The notes under the pieces: generated by a model
Databases searched by the model: none
What the model was told of the DNA's origin: nothing
The model's input: only the letters and a program-made list of their open reading frames with translations
NCBI GenBank assembly: GCA_004292855.1
Contig: RDXN01000029.1
Coordinates: 186,001-250,000 of the forward strand
Source: Cytophagales bacterium
GTDB lineage: Bacteria; Bacteroidota; Bacteroidia; Cytophagales; Spirosomataceae
Reading direction: 5' to 3'
Length of the DNA: 64,000 nt
Position numbers and translations under genes: made by a program
Part shown: in pieces, positions 22,293 through 31,693 of the stretch
Numbering within the stretch: the stretch's first letter is position 1
Layout: each line of letters opens with the position of its first letter

Positions 22293-23201
22293 ATGTATCG
22301 CTTCATTCAAAAGCAAAGCGAACACTATCCCGTGCAGGTGCTTTGCCAAACCCTGGCCGTGAGCCGCAGTCGCTACTATGAGTGGCTTAAACCGACTCCA
22401 TCGCCCGCGCCCATTGAGTTGGATACGCAGCCTACTCAGGTGGAGAAGATGGCCAATACGCAACAGATCAAAGACCTTTTCAGCCTGCATCGCCGACGGT
22501 ATGGCACCCGTCGACTGGTCGATGCGATGAAAGACCGGGGTGTGAAGGTGAGTCGAGACTTCGTACGTAAAGTACTGGTGAATAATGGATTAAAACCTAT
22601 TCAGCCGCGTAGTTTTGTGCCCCGAACCACCGACAGCCGCCACACGTTGGGGTACTCACCCAACTTATTGTTGGATCGCCCGCGCCCTACGGGACCTAAC
22701 CAGATATGGGTGTCGGACATCACCTACATCCCTTTAGCCAACGGCAAATGGCTATATTTGGCTGTTTGGGTCGACCTGTGGTCCCGGCGGGTGGTGGCGG
22801 TCCCGCGTCCGGGCTGGTGTCTGGCCGATCACATGCGGGACGAGCTGGTCATTACCGCCTTACGTCGAGCCTTGTTGGGTCGTCAGCCCGCCGATGGGTT
22901 GCTTCTCCATTCTGATCGTGGCGGGCAATATGCGTCTAAAGACTTCCGTAAGCTGTTGGCAGGCAAGCACTTGCAGAGCATGAGTCGGGCTGGCGAGTGC
23001 TATGACAATGCGACTGCCGAGTCATTCTGGTCGCGCTTGAAAGCGGAAGTCGTGGAATCGGGTGTATTTTTGAGTCTGGACGATGCTCGTGTGGAGCTTG
23101 GCGAGTACATTGACAACTATTATAATGCCATCCGCAAGCACTCAGGCATCGGCTATTGCAGTCCCGTTCAATTTGAATTTAAACACATGTCTCAAAACTA
23201 A
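22293..23201 (+). CDS. IS3-family transposase OrfB (DDE integrase core)
   Basis: 302 residues as a separate frame; probably made mainly as the OrfAB fusion by -1 frameshifting. An HTH_21-like segment (LFSLHRRRYGTRRLVDAM) precedes the rve integrase core. The three catalytic acids are present: Asp in QIWVSDITYIP, Asp in LLLHSDRGGQYAS and Glu in NATAESFWSRLKAE, with the usual spacing. The transposase cuts and joins the IS ends. With all catalytic residues and both terminal repeats intact, the element may still be active. Confidence 0.92.
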   Translation: MYRFIQKQSEHYPVQVLCQTLAVSRSRYYEWLKPTPSPAPIELDTQPTQVEKMANTQQIKDLFSLHRRRYGTRRLVDAMKDRGVKVSRDFVRKVLVNNGLKPIQPRSFVPRTTDSRHTLGYSPNLLLDRPRPTGPNQIWVSDITYIPLANGKWLYLAVWVDLWSRRVVAVPRPGWCLADHMRDELVITALRRALLGRQPADGLLLHSDRGGQYASKDFRKLLAGKHLQSMSRAGECYDNATAESFWSRLKAEVVESGVFLSLDDARVELGEYIDNYYNAIRKHSGIGYCSPVQFEFKHMSQN

Positions 23202-23246
23202 GAGAACGACTGTCCGCTAAAACCCGACCACCCCAAGGCACCTAGG

Positions 23247-24239
23247 TTACGATTCCGTAACGGGTTGGGGATTGTTCTTTCGATTAACAAGGAAAGGAAT
23301 AACTAGAAAACTGATACTGCTGAGAATCAAATTAACCCCAAGGCTCACCGCGTGCATAAATGTGGCTGCAACAACAGCTTCGGGCAACGCAAGTCCATAC
23401 AATACGAGTGCCCGACTAACAAAAAAATGGTAGGTCCCAATGCCACCTTGTGTGGGAACGGCAAGTCCACCTATCGACGAAACGGCTAAAATGGTCAAGG
23501 CAGCGGTAGCGGGCAGCGTATTGGTTGACTCTAACGAACGTAACAGTAAAACTATGGTCAACCAAGCCAATACTTGACTAGCTAATGTTAGCCCAATGAA
23601 GAGAAGAGGTGAAGGCAATTGCCGGATTGCCATAAATCCTTCGCTCACCCCTTGCCCAAATCCTTTGATTCGACTACTCAGTGGATGCTTTTGCACTATT
23701 GGCAAACGCCATATTCTATATACGATATAACCAACAACAAGGCTCGATATTAAGAGAACAGCTGCGGTTAAACCGGGCTTCATGAGCCTAAACGAACGCA
23801 AATACTCCTGCATTCTACTTAATTCCAGTACAAAAGCAAGGAGTATGACTATACATAACATCAACACGTCCAGCACTCGCTCAGCCACCACCGACCCCAC
23901 ACTATGCGCCATGGGTACGGCATCAGTGCGGCCTATAGTTGCACAGCGGGTTAACTCTCCTGAGCCAGGCACAATCATACTGGCTATAGAGCCAGACTGC
24001 ATGGCTATTGTAGCTCTAAACGTGGTTGAATAATACCCTAAAGCCAACAGAGCCTGCTGCCAGCGTTTCCCCCGCACAATGTAGCTTGTTAGTGTCGCTA
24101 CTGTAAATAAAGCAATCCACCGATAGTCTGCCCGACTAAACTGAGTTACTAGTTCAGTCAATGAAATATCTTTAATTGCGTAACCAAGCAGACCAATTGC
24201 CAGAAGAATTGGTAAAAATTGTTTAATCGTTCGACTCAT
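23247..24239 (-). CDS. Flippase-like / UPF0104 membrane protein
   Basis: 330 residues with about eight hydrophobic segments. It fits the lysylphosphatidylglycerol synthase transmembrane family (UPF0104): an early WIALFTVATLTSYIVRGKRW, then IVPGSGELTRCATIGR and, late, GGLAVPTQGGIGTYHFF, all near-diagnostic of the group. Members are thought to move lipid-linked molecules across the inner membrane. It marks the left edge of the AT-rich glycan island and is divergent from the large membrane protein at 24402. No synthetase domain is attached, so aminoacyl transfer is unlikely. Confidence 0.85.
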   Translation of the reverse strand: MSRTIKQFLPILLAIGLLGYAIKDISLTELVTQFSRADYRWIALFTVATLTSYIVRGKRWQQALLALGYYSTTFRATIAMQSGSIASMIVPGSGELTRCATIGRTDAVPMAHSVGSVVAERVLDVLMLCIVILLAFVLELSRMQEYLRSFRLMKPGLTAAVLLISSLVVGYIVYRIWRLPIVQKHPLSSRIKGFGQGVSEGFMAIRQLPSPLLFIGLTLASQVLAWLTIVLLLRSLESTNTLPATAALTILAVSSIGGLAVPTQGGIGTYHFFVSRALVLYGLALPEAVVAATFMHAVSLGVNLILSSISFLVIPFLVNRKNNPQPVTES

Positions 24240-24300
24240 GCGGTCTATTTAAAAGGAAGACAAAGTACCGAAAAATTAACGACCCATTCATAGCCCATGC

Positions 24301-24331
24301 TTTGAACATCAACGATAGGGCACTAATTTTG
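24301..24331 (+). promoter_or_regulatory. Strong promoter of the rightward glycan operon
   Basis: TTTG at 24301-24304, a 19-bp spacer, TAATTTTG at 24324-24331: an exact match to both halves of the Bacteroidota consensus. The leader is about 64 nt. Confidence 0.65.
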
Positions 24332-24401
24332 ACAATCCTAAAAATGGGCATAATAATTGTTCATTTCATGACACTCCGTATTTACCCTGACTTGTTACCT
24401 C

Positions 24402-26519
24402 ATGTCGAAGTCATCGAAAAAGCGTCCATTCCAAAATAAACCCGGCGAACCAACTCCTACGCCGAACAAGCAATTATCAACGTCTGCTATTCCAAGCTCT
24501 ACAAAGCCTTTAGTTCAGGCAACAGCAGTAAATTCATCTAGTACTACTGAAGTAGCCTCAGACAACTTCACCCTGATCCGCTTCGATAAGAAAGTAAAAT
24601 GGTTTATCGGTATTTGTGTTGGGCTGTTTCTGTTGCTGACACTTGCCAAAATCAATTACTCGTCGATTGGTATGTGGAATACCATGATACCCGACGGTTC
24701 CGATGCAAAGCGGGGCATTATCTCAGGAACGCCCAAGCCGATACGAATTGATGAATGGGGGGTAGTTACACCCTTCATGATGTCGCAGGCGCACAAAGGT
24801 TTTCCGCTTGAAAATCCAACTATTGGCGGGGAAAGAGTCGCTTTAGTTGGGTACTATCCAATTAAACACTTCATTTCATTTTTCCGTCCCAGTCACTGGG
24901 GCTTCTTTCTATTTGACATTGAACATGGATTTGCCTGGCATTGGAATTTTGTAATTTTTTTCAATCTTATTGCCACTACCCTGCTCTTTCTTCTACTAAC
25001 GCGGAATAACTTTTGGGTGTCAGTGTTGGGAGCCATCTGGCTAATTTTTTCGCCAGGCTTTGCATGGTGGTCTTACTTCTTCCTTACAACTCAGTTTGCG
25101 GGTAGCTTATTACTGCTTTCATCAATCTATATTTTTTATGCCCGTAGTGCTAAGACGCTCTTACTGTTAGGTCCCCTGTTCCTTTGGGCATTCGTTATGT
25201 TCGCGCTGATTTTGTATCCGCCTTACCAAGTCATGCTCGGATACTTATTGGTAGTGCTCTTGATTGGATTCGTGTGGAGGAATTTTAGCAAAGAATACAT
25301 ATTCGATCAATTTTGGTTTAAACTAGCAACGTTTGCCATAGCTTTTGCTGTGATGGGGTTGATTTTTTATCAATTTTATTCTGATGCAAAGTCCACAATT
25401 GATGTCATGAGTAACACGGTTTACCCTGGAAAACGCAGTGAAACCGGGGGGACGGGTTTCATAGCCAACTGGTTTTCCGAATATTACGCTGGTTGGTTAG
25501 TGAACAATGAGAAATTTCCAAAAAACTGGCTCAATATCTGTGAGTTATCTCATTTTGTTACGTTCACACCCGTCATCGCTGTCAGTCTAGGACTTTACTT
25601 TTTTCGTAGACGACAACTCGATCCGCTTCTCACTATTTTACTTGGGTTCATCCTTTTCGTGCTGATTTACATTGAGGTTGGTTTCCCATCCTTTTTAGCC
25701 AAACTAACATTATTTGATGTTAGTCCAACACGACGCGCACAAGTACCTTTCGGGATTGCCAATGTGTTCCTAGCGGTGCTTTATCTCGATTATATCAGTA
25801 AGAACAAAAGACCCGAACTGAGTGGTATTACACCAGCTATTTTAACAGTGGCAGTCATTTGCTTTATGATCTTTGCTGCTTGGCTAAATATTTCAACTGC
25901 TGATGGTTTTTATAAAGCGCATCAACTGTTTATACCAACTCTGTTTTTTGCGGCCCTAAATTATTTGATGTTGCCCATAGCATCGTTTCGATATAAAGAG
26001 CTAACTATTTTGGGGGCTGTTGTGCTGTTTACGTTGCCAAACTTGAAGATCAACCCTGTTGGAAAAGGTATGGCTCCCATAACCGATCATGTCTTATATC
26101 AAAAAGTGCGCGAGTTACATCTGACAGAGCCTGATGCCCGCTGGGTTGTATTGGGGAGTCAGTACTTGACCTATATGGTAACCGCAACAGGTGTCAACCA
26201 GATAAGTGGTGTGAAAAATCAGCCTGACTTTAAAACGATGCGGGTGCTTGATCCAACGGCCCGTCGAGACTCAGCTTACAATCGCTACGCACATACAGTT
26301 TACAGCAGTTATATTGATCCATCACGACCTGATACAGTGGTTATTCAGAATGGATTTGAAGATGGCTATCAGGTTGCACTCGACCCCTGCTCTCCCAAAC
26401 TTAGAAAACTGAACGTGCGTTATTTTGTCTTTGACCGAGTACCACAGCCCGTTGAAGTACGATGTATGAAACAAGTGGCTAAATTGGGTGGAATTGAAAT
26501 ATACCGTAGCAATGACTGA
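24402..26519 (+). CDS. Large polytopic membrane protein of the glycan locus
   Basis: 705 residues. A low-complexity cytoplasmic N-terminus (Lys, Pro, Ser, Thr rich, about 60 residues) is followed by some 12-13 transmembrane segments between residues 70 and 560 and a soluble C-terminal domain (LHLTEPDARWVVLGSQYLTY). The first outside loop contains PIRIDEWGVVTPFMMSQAHK, with conserved-looking Asp and Glu, reminiscent of membrane glycosyltransferases or YfhO-like proteins. It is translationally coupled to the next gene, a GT2 enzyme, by an 8-bp overlap. It probably transfers a lipid-linked sugar on the outer face of the inner membrane (inference). Confidence 0.75.
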   Translation: MSKSSKKRPFQNKPGEPTPTPNKQLSTSAIPSSTKPLVQATAVNSSSTTEVASDNFTLIRFDKKVKWFIGICVGLFLLLTLAKINYSSIGMWNTMIPDGSDAKRGIISGTPKPIRIDEWGVVTPFMMSQAHKGFPLENPTIGGERVALVGYYPIKHFISFFRPSHWGFFLFDIEHGFAWHWNFVIFFNLIATTLLFLLLTRNNFWVSVLGAIWLIFSPGFAWWSYFFLTTQFAGSLLLLSSIYIFYARSAKTLLLLGPLFLWAFVMFALILYPPYQVMLGYLLVVLLIGFVWRNFSKEYIFDQFWFKLATFAIAFAVMGLIFYQFYSDAKSTIDVMSNTVYPGKRSETGGTGFIANWFSEYYAGWLVNNEKFPKNWLNICELSHFVTFTPVIAVSLGLYFFRRRQLDPLLTILLGFILFVLIYIEVGFPSFLAKLTLFDVSPTRRAQVPFGIANVFLAVLYLDYISKNKRPELSGITPAILTVAVICFMIFAAWLNISTADGFYKAHQLFIPTLFFAALNYLMLPIASFRYKELTILGAVVLFTLPNLKINPVGKGMAPITDHVLYQKVRELHLTEPDARWVVLGSQYLTYMVTATGVNQISGVKNQPDFKTMRVLDPTARRDSAYNRYAHTVYSSYIDPSRPDTVVIQNGFEDGYQVALDPCSPKLRKLNVRYFVFDRVPQPVEVRCMKQVAKLGGIEIYRSND

Positions 26520-27192
26520 AAAAATATTTGTGGTAATACCTTCGTATAACGAAGGGAAAGTGGTTCGTCAGACAATTCGTTCACTAGGCGATGGGTACAA
26601 TGTTGTTCTAGTCGATGATGCCTCAACCGATGACACCATTAACTCCGTTCGCGATTTACCAATCTATTACCTTCGTCATGATATAAATCTAGGCCAAGGA
26701 GCAGCATTGCAAACAGGCATGGATTTTGCCCATCAGCACGGAGCTGATGTTGTAGTACATTTTGACGCTGATGGACAACACAATCCTGCTGATATTGAGA
26801 AATTCATTAACATTCTTCGCACACAAGAAATAGATATAGTATTAGGGTCGCGTTTTTTGCGTGAAGAAGATTTAGTGGCTATTCCACGATTTCGACGGCT
26901 CCTGCTACGAGTCGCGCGCATCATAAACGGCTTGTTGACTGGAATGTGGTTATCTGATGCACACAATGGCTTTCGAGTTATGAATCGTCGGGCACTTGCT
27001 GCTATTCAACTAAAGGAGAATCGGATGGCTCATGCTAGTGAAATCTTGATGCAAATTCGGCGTCATGAGTTGAGATACATAGAGATGCCCACCCACATCA
27101 TATACACAGATTACTCACAAGTGAAAGGTCAACGGTGGCAGGGGGCTATCGACATTATAATTGATGTTTTCATTAATAAATACTTCCGCTAA
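26512..27192 (+). CDS. GT2 family glycosyltransferase (polyprenyl-phosphate type)
   Basis: 226 residues from the ATG at 26512, which overlaps the upstream gene by 8 bp; a start eight codons earlier is less likely. The GT-A fold is clear: FVVIPSYNEGKVVRQTIRSL, VVLVDDASTDDTINSV, then the metal-binding DADGQHNPADI near residue 82, and LGSRFLREEDL. It resembles dolichol-phosphate-sugar synthases, which load a sugar onto a lipid phosphate. The DUF2304 gene follows with a one-base overlap; this GT2-DUF2304 pair is common and DUF2304 probably anchors or assists the transferase. Confidence 0.9.
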   Translation: MTEKIFVVIPSYNEGKVVRQTIRSLGDGYNVVLVDDASTDDTINSVRDLPIYYLRHDINLGQGAALQTGMDFAHQHGADVVVHFDADGQHNPADIEKFINILRTQEIDIVLGSRFLREEDLVAIPRFRRLLLRVARIINGLLTGMWLSDAHNGFRVMNRRALAAIQLKENRMAHASEILMQIRRHELRYIEMPTHIIYTDYSQVKGQRWQGAIDIIIDVFINKYFR

Positions 27193-27557
27193 TGAACGCT
27201 GATATTCAATTTACGTTAACACCAATTCAATTACTACTGACTGCATTGCTGTTGGTAGTTGCCGTCGCTTCGTTACGATTGTTCAGGAATAGAATTCTGT
27301 ATCGTCTCTTTTTCATTGGAATCGTTTTCATCGGAATCCTCTTTGTAGCTGTGCCAATACTACCAGTATATCTAGCAATATTAATGGGTGTGGGTAGAGG
27401 TGTAGATTTGGTCTTCTACCTTCTTTTTACAGCGTTTTTGCTTCTTATAGCTGTTCTCTATCGCCGACTGCTTCAACATGATATGGTTTTAACGCAGATA
27501 ATTCGTCAAAACACGATAAAAAATTTCACTGCACTAGGAAGAATGGCATCGAAGTGA
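27192..27557 (+). CDS. DUF2304 small membrane protein
   Basis: 121 residues with three hydrophobic segments (about 10-30, 38-62, 68-90) and a cytoplasmic tail rich in basic residues. VDLVFYLLFTAFLLLIAVLY near residue 75 is typical of DUF2304. The start codon overlaps the GT2 stop by one base (TAATG), so the genes are translationally coupled. Family members accompany polyprenyl-phosphate glycosyltransferases; the likely job is to help or localise the enzyme. Confidence 0.85.
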   Translation: MNADIQFTLTPIQLLLTALLLVVAVASLRLFRNRILYRLFFIGIVFIGILFVAVPILPVYLAILMGVGRGVDLVFYLLFTAFLLLIAVLYRRLLQHDMVLTQIIRQNTIKNFTALGRMASK

Positions 27558-27621
27558 ACAGAGCACGCCTAGATAAGAAAGTCAAAACCTTTTTTCACTC
27601 TTAATTTTAAAAATACTAACC

Positions 27622-28251
27622 ATGTTAAAGTACCATCTAATGAGTTCAGTGGTGTCACCACTAAAAGCAGTTCGCAACCAGTTATTTGGTAGTCACATAC
27701 TAAGTAAATGGCAGCAGAGTGGCAAGCCATATCCTACTCCTCATATTGTAAAACAAAGAGTAATTAGTCAATACAAAAATAAATACGGTTTGACAACACT
27801 AGTCGAAACAGGGACATACTTAGGGGACATGGTTGATGCTCAAAGAAACAATTTTCTTCAAATCATTTCGATTGAGCTAAGTGAGAAATTAGCGTTTCTA
27901 GCCAAGAGAAGATTTAGGAATCGACCTAATATTGATATTCAGCAGGGAGACAGTGCTGCTGTGCTAAAAAAAATAACTCCTACACTTGTTAGTTCTGCGC
28001 TTTTTTGGTTGGATGGACATTACTCTGGAGGCTTAACTGCAAAAGGAAGCGTTGAATGTCCAGTTTTTGATGAGCTAGACTCGATTTTTGACTACAACAA
28101 AAATCACATAATCTTGATCGACGATGCACGACTTTACATCGGAAAAGACGAGTATCCTTCTCTTGATGAACTTACACAGTATATTGCAAAGAGAGACTCG
28201 CGCTATAGAATCTCTTCGGAAGATGATATTATACGTATAGAAATTAATTGA
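27622..28251 (+). CDS. Class I methyltransferase-like protein
   Basis: 209 residues. The AdoMet-binding motif I is at LTTLVETGTYLGDMVDAQ near residue 62, an acidic motif II at IISIELSEKLAFLAKRRF, and IDIQQGDSAAVLKKI follows. SALFWLDGHYSGGLTAKGSV near 135 resembles the loop of TylF/macrocin-type O-methyltransferases. It is probably a sugar O-methyltransferase acting on the glycan (inference). Codon use is strongly AT-rich. It ends 97 bp before the convergent fucosyltransferase; a 20-bp-stem terminator separates the two. Confidence 0.75.
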   Translation: MLKYHLMSSVVSPLKAVRNQLFGSHILSKWQQSGKPYPTPHIVKQRVISQYKNKYGLTTLVETGTYLGDMVDAQRNNFLQIISIELSEKLAFLAKRRFRNRPNIDIQQGDSAAVLKKITPTLVSSALFWLDGHYSGGLTAKGSVECPVFDELDSIFDYNKNHIILIDDARLYIGKDEYPSLDELTQYIAKRDSRYRISSEDDIIRIEIN

Positions 28252-28261
28252 ACTCCTATCT

Positions 28262-28310
28262 CAAACGCCTAACAATTGATCGAGATAGGAGATCAATTGT
28301 TAGGCGTTTG
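28262..28310. terminator. Bidirectional terminator with perfect 20-bp stem
   Basis: Arms 28262-28281 and 28291-28310 are perfectly complementary around the loop GAGATAGGA, between convergent genes. No long T tract follows, but the position and stem strength fit termination of both transcripts. Confidence 0.65.
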
Positions 28311-28347
28311 GTGAGACTTAAATCGTACCGCAAAAGGCCTTTTGCAT

Positions 28348-29205
28348 CTATAATAATTGCCATGCTGACGGCTGCGTCATGGTTAAATCAGGCTTCTGAG
28401 AGATTAGCCATTGCTTGGGGGCAATCACAACCCGCTCCTGTTCAGGATTGAGCCAAGCCCCCCACCAACTAAATGAGCTATTGGCAATAATAGCATGATG
28501 GCAGTGGGTCATCAAATACATATCCTGCCAACTATCAGCCCCAACATTCCCCTCTACATATACCGCAGATTTTAGCTTATCGCCCAATTCTCGCTTCACC
28601 CAAGGCAGATCATCAGAGAAAATAAAAAACTGAGCTTCTGCTACCTGCTTACGTATATGTAGGATCGCCCGATTATAATACTCATCACCGCAAAATCCGT
28701 GGTGTTGACTAGCATCTGTGTTGGTTATGTAATCGCCACGCCGAACATGAAGAAAGACAGACTGTGTAGTTTGCTGAATTTTATCAACGAGTTTATATGT
28801 CTCCTTAGAAGGTGCTTTTTTGAACTGCATTCGTTCACGAACAACCTTATCCACGTCTTTAAAATAGCGTTCAGATTGCCAGTAACCCATACAGAAAACT
28901 TGGTTGGCTGGTTGGGTGATAGGGATTGGGGAGAGAGCTGAATCTGGACTCTCCCGTAACAACATTGAATCTGCTCGTAAGACTGCCTTAATCAGAGGAG
29001 TCGGACTTACAGAAGGTTGTTCGATTCCAAATACATCCAGTTCAAACGACCGGGGGGTATAGTTTCTGAACTTAGCCAGCCAACGGCTTGACAGTAAAAA
29101 TTGGTTTAACTGCAAATCTGTATTCCAGTCCGAGGCCAATCTCAGGCCAAACGCGTACTGGAAAAGTTGATTGCCCAGTCCTCCCATCAAGCTGACGATC
29201 ACCAT
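28348..29205 (-). CDS. GT11 alpha-1,2-fucosyltransferase-like protein
   Basis: 285 residues. Family motifs are in place: VSLMGGLGNQLFQYAFGLRL at the N-terminus, the GDP-fucose-binding SVFLHVRRGDYITNTDAS near residue 150, FFIFSDDLPWVKREL near 200 and HHAIIANSSFSWWGAWLNP near 245. GT11 enzymes add fucose to galactose or related acceptors in O-antigens and capsules. It is the last gene of a leftward four-gene operon with two methyltransferase-type genes and a GT2 gene. Fucosylation could mimic host or plant glycans. Confidence 0.93.
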   Translation of the reverse strand: MVIVSLMGGLGNQLFQYAFGLRLASDWNTDLQLNQFLLSSRWLAKFRNYTPRSFELDVFGIEQPSVSPTPLIKAVLRADSMLLRESPDSALSPIPITQPANQVFCMGYWQSERYFKDVDKVVRERMQFKKAPSKETYKLVDKIQQTTQSVFLHVRRGDYITNTDASQHHGFCGDEYYNRAILHIRKQVAEAQFFIFSDDLPWVKRELGDKLKSAVYVEGNVGADSWQDMYLMTHCHHAIIANSSFSWWGAWLNPEQERVVIAPKQWLISQKPDLTMTQPSAWQLL

Positions 29206-29223
29206 ACTATTAGTTGCCTAAAT

Positions 29224-29970
29224 TCACTTTTTCTGACCGAGAAAATGATACCCGAAGCATAAAAGTTCTTCTGATGAATTAGCCTTTTTGTTCAATCTAT
29301 TTAAGACACGTAAAGCCAAAAATAACAGCCCCATTTGGAATGGGTTGACCTTCGTTTTTGAATAGGTTTGAGCTACCATAGGTACCCTCATAATCTCTTG
29401 TGCCAAATACTGATAGTAGTTGCCGTTAGCCACGAGGTCAAGCTGTGTATAACTCTCCCCCAACACTTGCTGATAGAAATACCGATTGAAACCAGTGGCA
29501 AAATGGTAAGGGGCGAAATGAGTAATGCTACAGAACGGTGCAGTAATTATCAAGAAACCGCCTTTTTTCAACACACGGGTCAGCTCCCTGACAGCTTGGT
29601 TTGGATCTGGAACGTGTTCGAGTACTTCTATACACATGATAACATCGAACGATTCGTTGGGCACGGGAATACTCGTTATGTCCGAAACGATGTCGATTTT
29701 AGATGTGTCAAATTCTTCTGTTTGTAACCCCGCTCCATTTCCTTGACCGTCGTACTGATTAAAGTCTTGGCTTACATAGTTTAGATGGTTGCACCATTTT
29801 TTATATTGTAACTCACCAGCACCTGCATCCAGAATTTTTAATCCAGCCGGTATTTTTTTTAATGTCTGCTCAAGCCATTTCTCACGGGTAGCTACGTTTG
29901 TAAGTGCTACATTCGGTAAAAGGCGATTAATCCAACGTTTCGCGTTGTCGTGTCCTGAAGCTATCTCCAT
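29224..29970 (-). CDS. Class I SAM-dependent methyltransferase
   Basis: 248 residues. Methyltransf_11-type motifs are clear: LKILDAGAGELQYKKWCNHL (motif I), VSDITSIPVPNESFDVIMCI (motif II-III), EVLEHVPDPNQAVRELTRVL and LKKGGFLIITAPF. The C-terminal half is longer than the minimal fold and probably binds the acceptor. In this operon it is likely to methylate a sugar or a lipid-linked intermediate. Gaps of 18 and 7 bp to its neighbours support one transcript. Confidence 0.88.
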   Translation of the reverse strand: MEIASGHDNAKRWINRLLPNVALTNVATREKWLEQTLKKIPAGLKILDAGAGELQYKKWCNHLNYVSQDFNQYDGQGNGAGLQTEEFDTSKIDIVSDITSIPVPNESFDVIMCIEVLEHVPDPNQAVRELTRVLKKGGFLIITAPFCSITHFAPYHFATGFNRYFYQQVLGESYTQLDLVANGNYYQYLAQEIMRVPMVAQTYSKTKVNPFQMGLLFLALRVLNRLNKKANSSEELLCFGYHFLGQKK

Positions 29971-29977
29971 TTGTCTA

Positions 29978-30739
29978 TTAATATTTTATCAACTCGAAAA
30001 TACCGCAGCCATAACTACAACCAAAATTTGCCTTCACAGCATCTGCTTGCCAATCAGCATTAGGTACAAAATGTTCATTGTCATCTATGTAAGACAAAGA
30101 CTCAATTCGGTAATTTCTTTTGAAATACTCAATAAGGTATTGAAGATCGAAGACCCGATGAGCGTTGTATACGATTCCTTGTGGGCCAATGGGAACGGCG
30201 AAATAAAACCGTCCTCCCGGCTTAAGAATCTGATAAATATTATCGAGAGCTTTACTATGCCCATCAACATCAATTGGGTCACCGTATCGTCCTAATCCAA
30301 AGTGTTCAATAGCATGCAAAGCCGATATCGAATCAGTGTAATGATGTAAGTCTACAGGTAGATTCATCAAGTCAGCTTGTCGGAAACTAACATTTTGAAT
30401 TGGTCTATGTAGTGGCCTGATATCAAGTATCTCAATGGGTCGAAAGGTAGCTACATGGGCCACAAAGCCGTCAATACGTGATCCAATGTCAACATGTCGT
30501 AGAGGTGAGTTCTTAAAGATCTGTTGAGCAACGAAAAGATCTTGTTGAAAATAGTGTTTGACCAGATAGCCACTCTCAGAGTAGCGGTCGAACAGAGCCG
30601 GATAATATCCCCGAACCGGAAAGTCGGTACGGCCCTGCAACTGCCTGCGCAGTTTCATATAATCACCTACGTAAGGCGGTAGAGCCTTAAGGCCATTCCA
30701 AACCTGCTTAGAACCTAGTTGAATAAGTCGGCCAATCAT
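29978..30739 (-). CDS. DUF268 methyltransferase-like protein
   Basis: 253 residues. The block RHVDIGSRIDGFVAHVATFR, then IEILDIRPLHRPIQNVSFRQ and ALHAIEHFGLGRYGDPIDVD is typical of DUF268, a group with a methyltransferase-like fold. A further piece is ILKPGGRFYFAVPIGPQGIV. The motif I glycine pattern differs from classical AdoMet enzymes, so activity is not assured. It lies between a GT2 gene (5-bp gap) and a standard methyltransferase. DUF268 genes are usually found in polysaccharide loci. Confidence 0.8.
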   Translation of the reverse strand: MIGRLIQLGSKQVWNGLKALPPYVGDYMKLRRQLQGRTDFPVRGYYPALFDRYSESGYLVKHYFQQDLFVAQQIFKNSPLRHVDIGSRIDGFVAHVATFRPIEILDIRPLHRPIQNVSFRQADLMNLPVDLHHYTDSISALHAIEHFGLGRYGDPIDVDGHSKALDNIYQILKPGGRFYFAVPIGPQGIVYNAHRVFDLQYLIEYFKRNYRIESLSYIDDNEHFVPNADWQADAVKANFGCSYGCGIFELIKY

Positions 30740-30744
30740 ACTGA

Positions 30745-31584
30745 TTATGCTTTAAGAATTTTACGTGCTTGATTCATCACGCTGACAAGAAACTTTTCTG
30801 GAAGCGAGTTAACAGTTAGTGTGATAATACTCAGTAAAAGTTTATCAACAAAAGATGGACGAAACTTATAGTCATCAATGAAAGAGCGTTTAATACTCAT
30901 ATTGATTTTCCATTTACGTCGTAAATCTGTAAAAACCGTATTACTGTCATGAATGCGGTATTGAACCAGGTATTCGGGTATGTTGGCCATAGGGTAGCCT
31001 GCCTGAATAAGGCGGAAGAAACTATAATAGTCGTTAAGAGCAGGAAAGCGAAGCTGGTAAAAGTCTCCTTTAATCAAGCCGTTACGGAACATAATAGAGG
31101 GATGTCCAATCGGATTGCGGTAGTAAAACGATTGGTATATGTCTTGATGCCCAGTTGGATACTCTCGACTACTCGTGACTTTTCCGTTAGTATCAATAAT
31201 CTCTAGGAAACTACCCACCAAAAATATGGTCGGATTATTATTCAAAAAGGCAACCTGTTTAGCCAAACGATCAGGCCGTGCAACATCATCAGCGTCTAAT
31301 TTAGCAACGTATTGGCCTTTAGCTAGTTTATAGGCCCCATTGCTGGCCTTTTCACCACCGTATCCTTGAGCAGCTTTGTTCGTTAGTATGCGTATCCTCT
31401 TATCACGATATGCATATTCTTCAAGGATAGCTGCTGTTGAGTCATTTGAGCCATCATTTACAATTAGCATCTCAAAATTTGTGAAACTTTGATTTAACAC
31501 ACTTTCGATAGCTTGTGCCAGATACCGTTCTCCATTATGCACAGGCATGACAACAGACACAAGCGTTTCAATTGAACTACTCAT
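30745..31584 (-). CDS. GT2 family glycosyltransferase
   Basis: 279 residues. N-terminal GT-A signature VSVVMPVHNGERYLAQAIES, then SFTNFEMLIVNDGSNDSTAA, and the metal site KLDADDVARPDRLAKQV near residue 98. RNPIGHPSIMFRNGLIKGDF near 160 is common to polysaccharide GT2 enzymes. It is the first gene of the leftward AT-rich operon (GT2, DUF268, methyltransferase, GT11) and would add one sugar of the repeat unit on the cytoplasmic side. Donor and acceptor are not predictable. Confidence 0.92.
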   Translation of the reverse strand: MSSSIETLVSVVMPVHNGERYLAQAIESVLNQSFTNFEMLIVNDGSNDSTAAILEEYAYRDKRIRILTNKAAQGYGGEKASNGAYKLAKGQYVAKLDADDVARPDRLAKQVAFLNNNPTIFLVGSFLEIIDTNGKVTSSREYPTGHQDIYQSFYYRNPIGHPSIMFRNGLIKGDFYQLRFPALNDYYSFFRLIQAGYPMANIPEYLVQYRIHDSNTVFTDLRRKWKINMSIKRSFIDDYKFRPSFVDKLLLSIITLTVNSLPEKFLVSVMNQARKILKA

Positions 31585-31693
31585 CTACTTTGTTCAGGCA
31601 ATTATTGGGCCACAATATTCGTAAGATTTACTGACGAATACATTGTCGAATGACGTCAAAGTTAGTCACACTATGTTGAAAGACTAGCACAGG

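Larger units (their letters stand above)
21931..23230 (+). mobile_element. IS3-family insertion sequence, 1300 bp
   Basis: Terminal inverted repeats of about 27 bp start TGGTCG at 21931 and end CGACCA at 23230; both contain the block CGGACAGT. Two overlapping-frame transposase genes lie inside. No matching target duplication flanks the ends (GGTA to the left, CCCC to the right), which suggests an adjacent deletion or recombination after insertion. Confidence 0.85.

Noticed and set aside
28248-28451. Small rightward reading frame after the methyltransferase gene
   Set aside because: Its first third is the 20-bp-stem terminator and the rest is antisense to the fucosyltransferase C-terminus; no homology or start signal.
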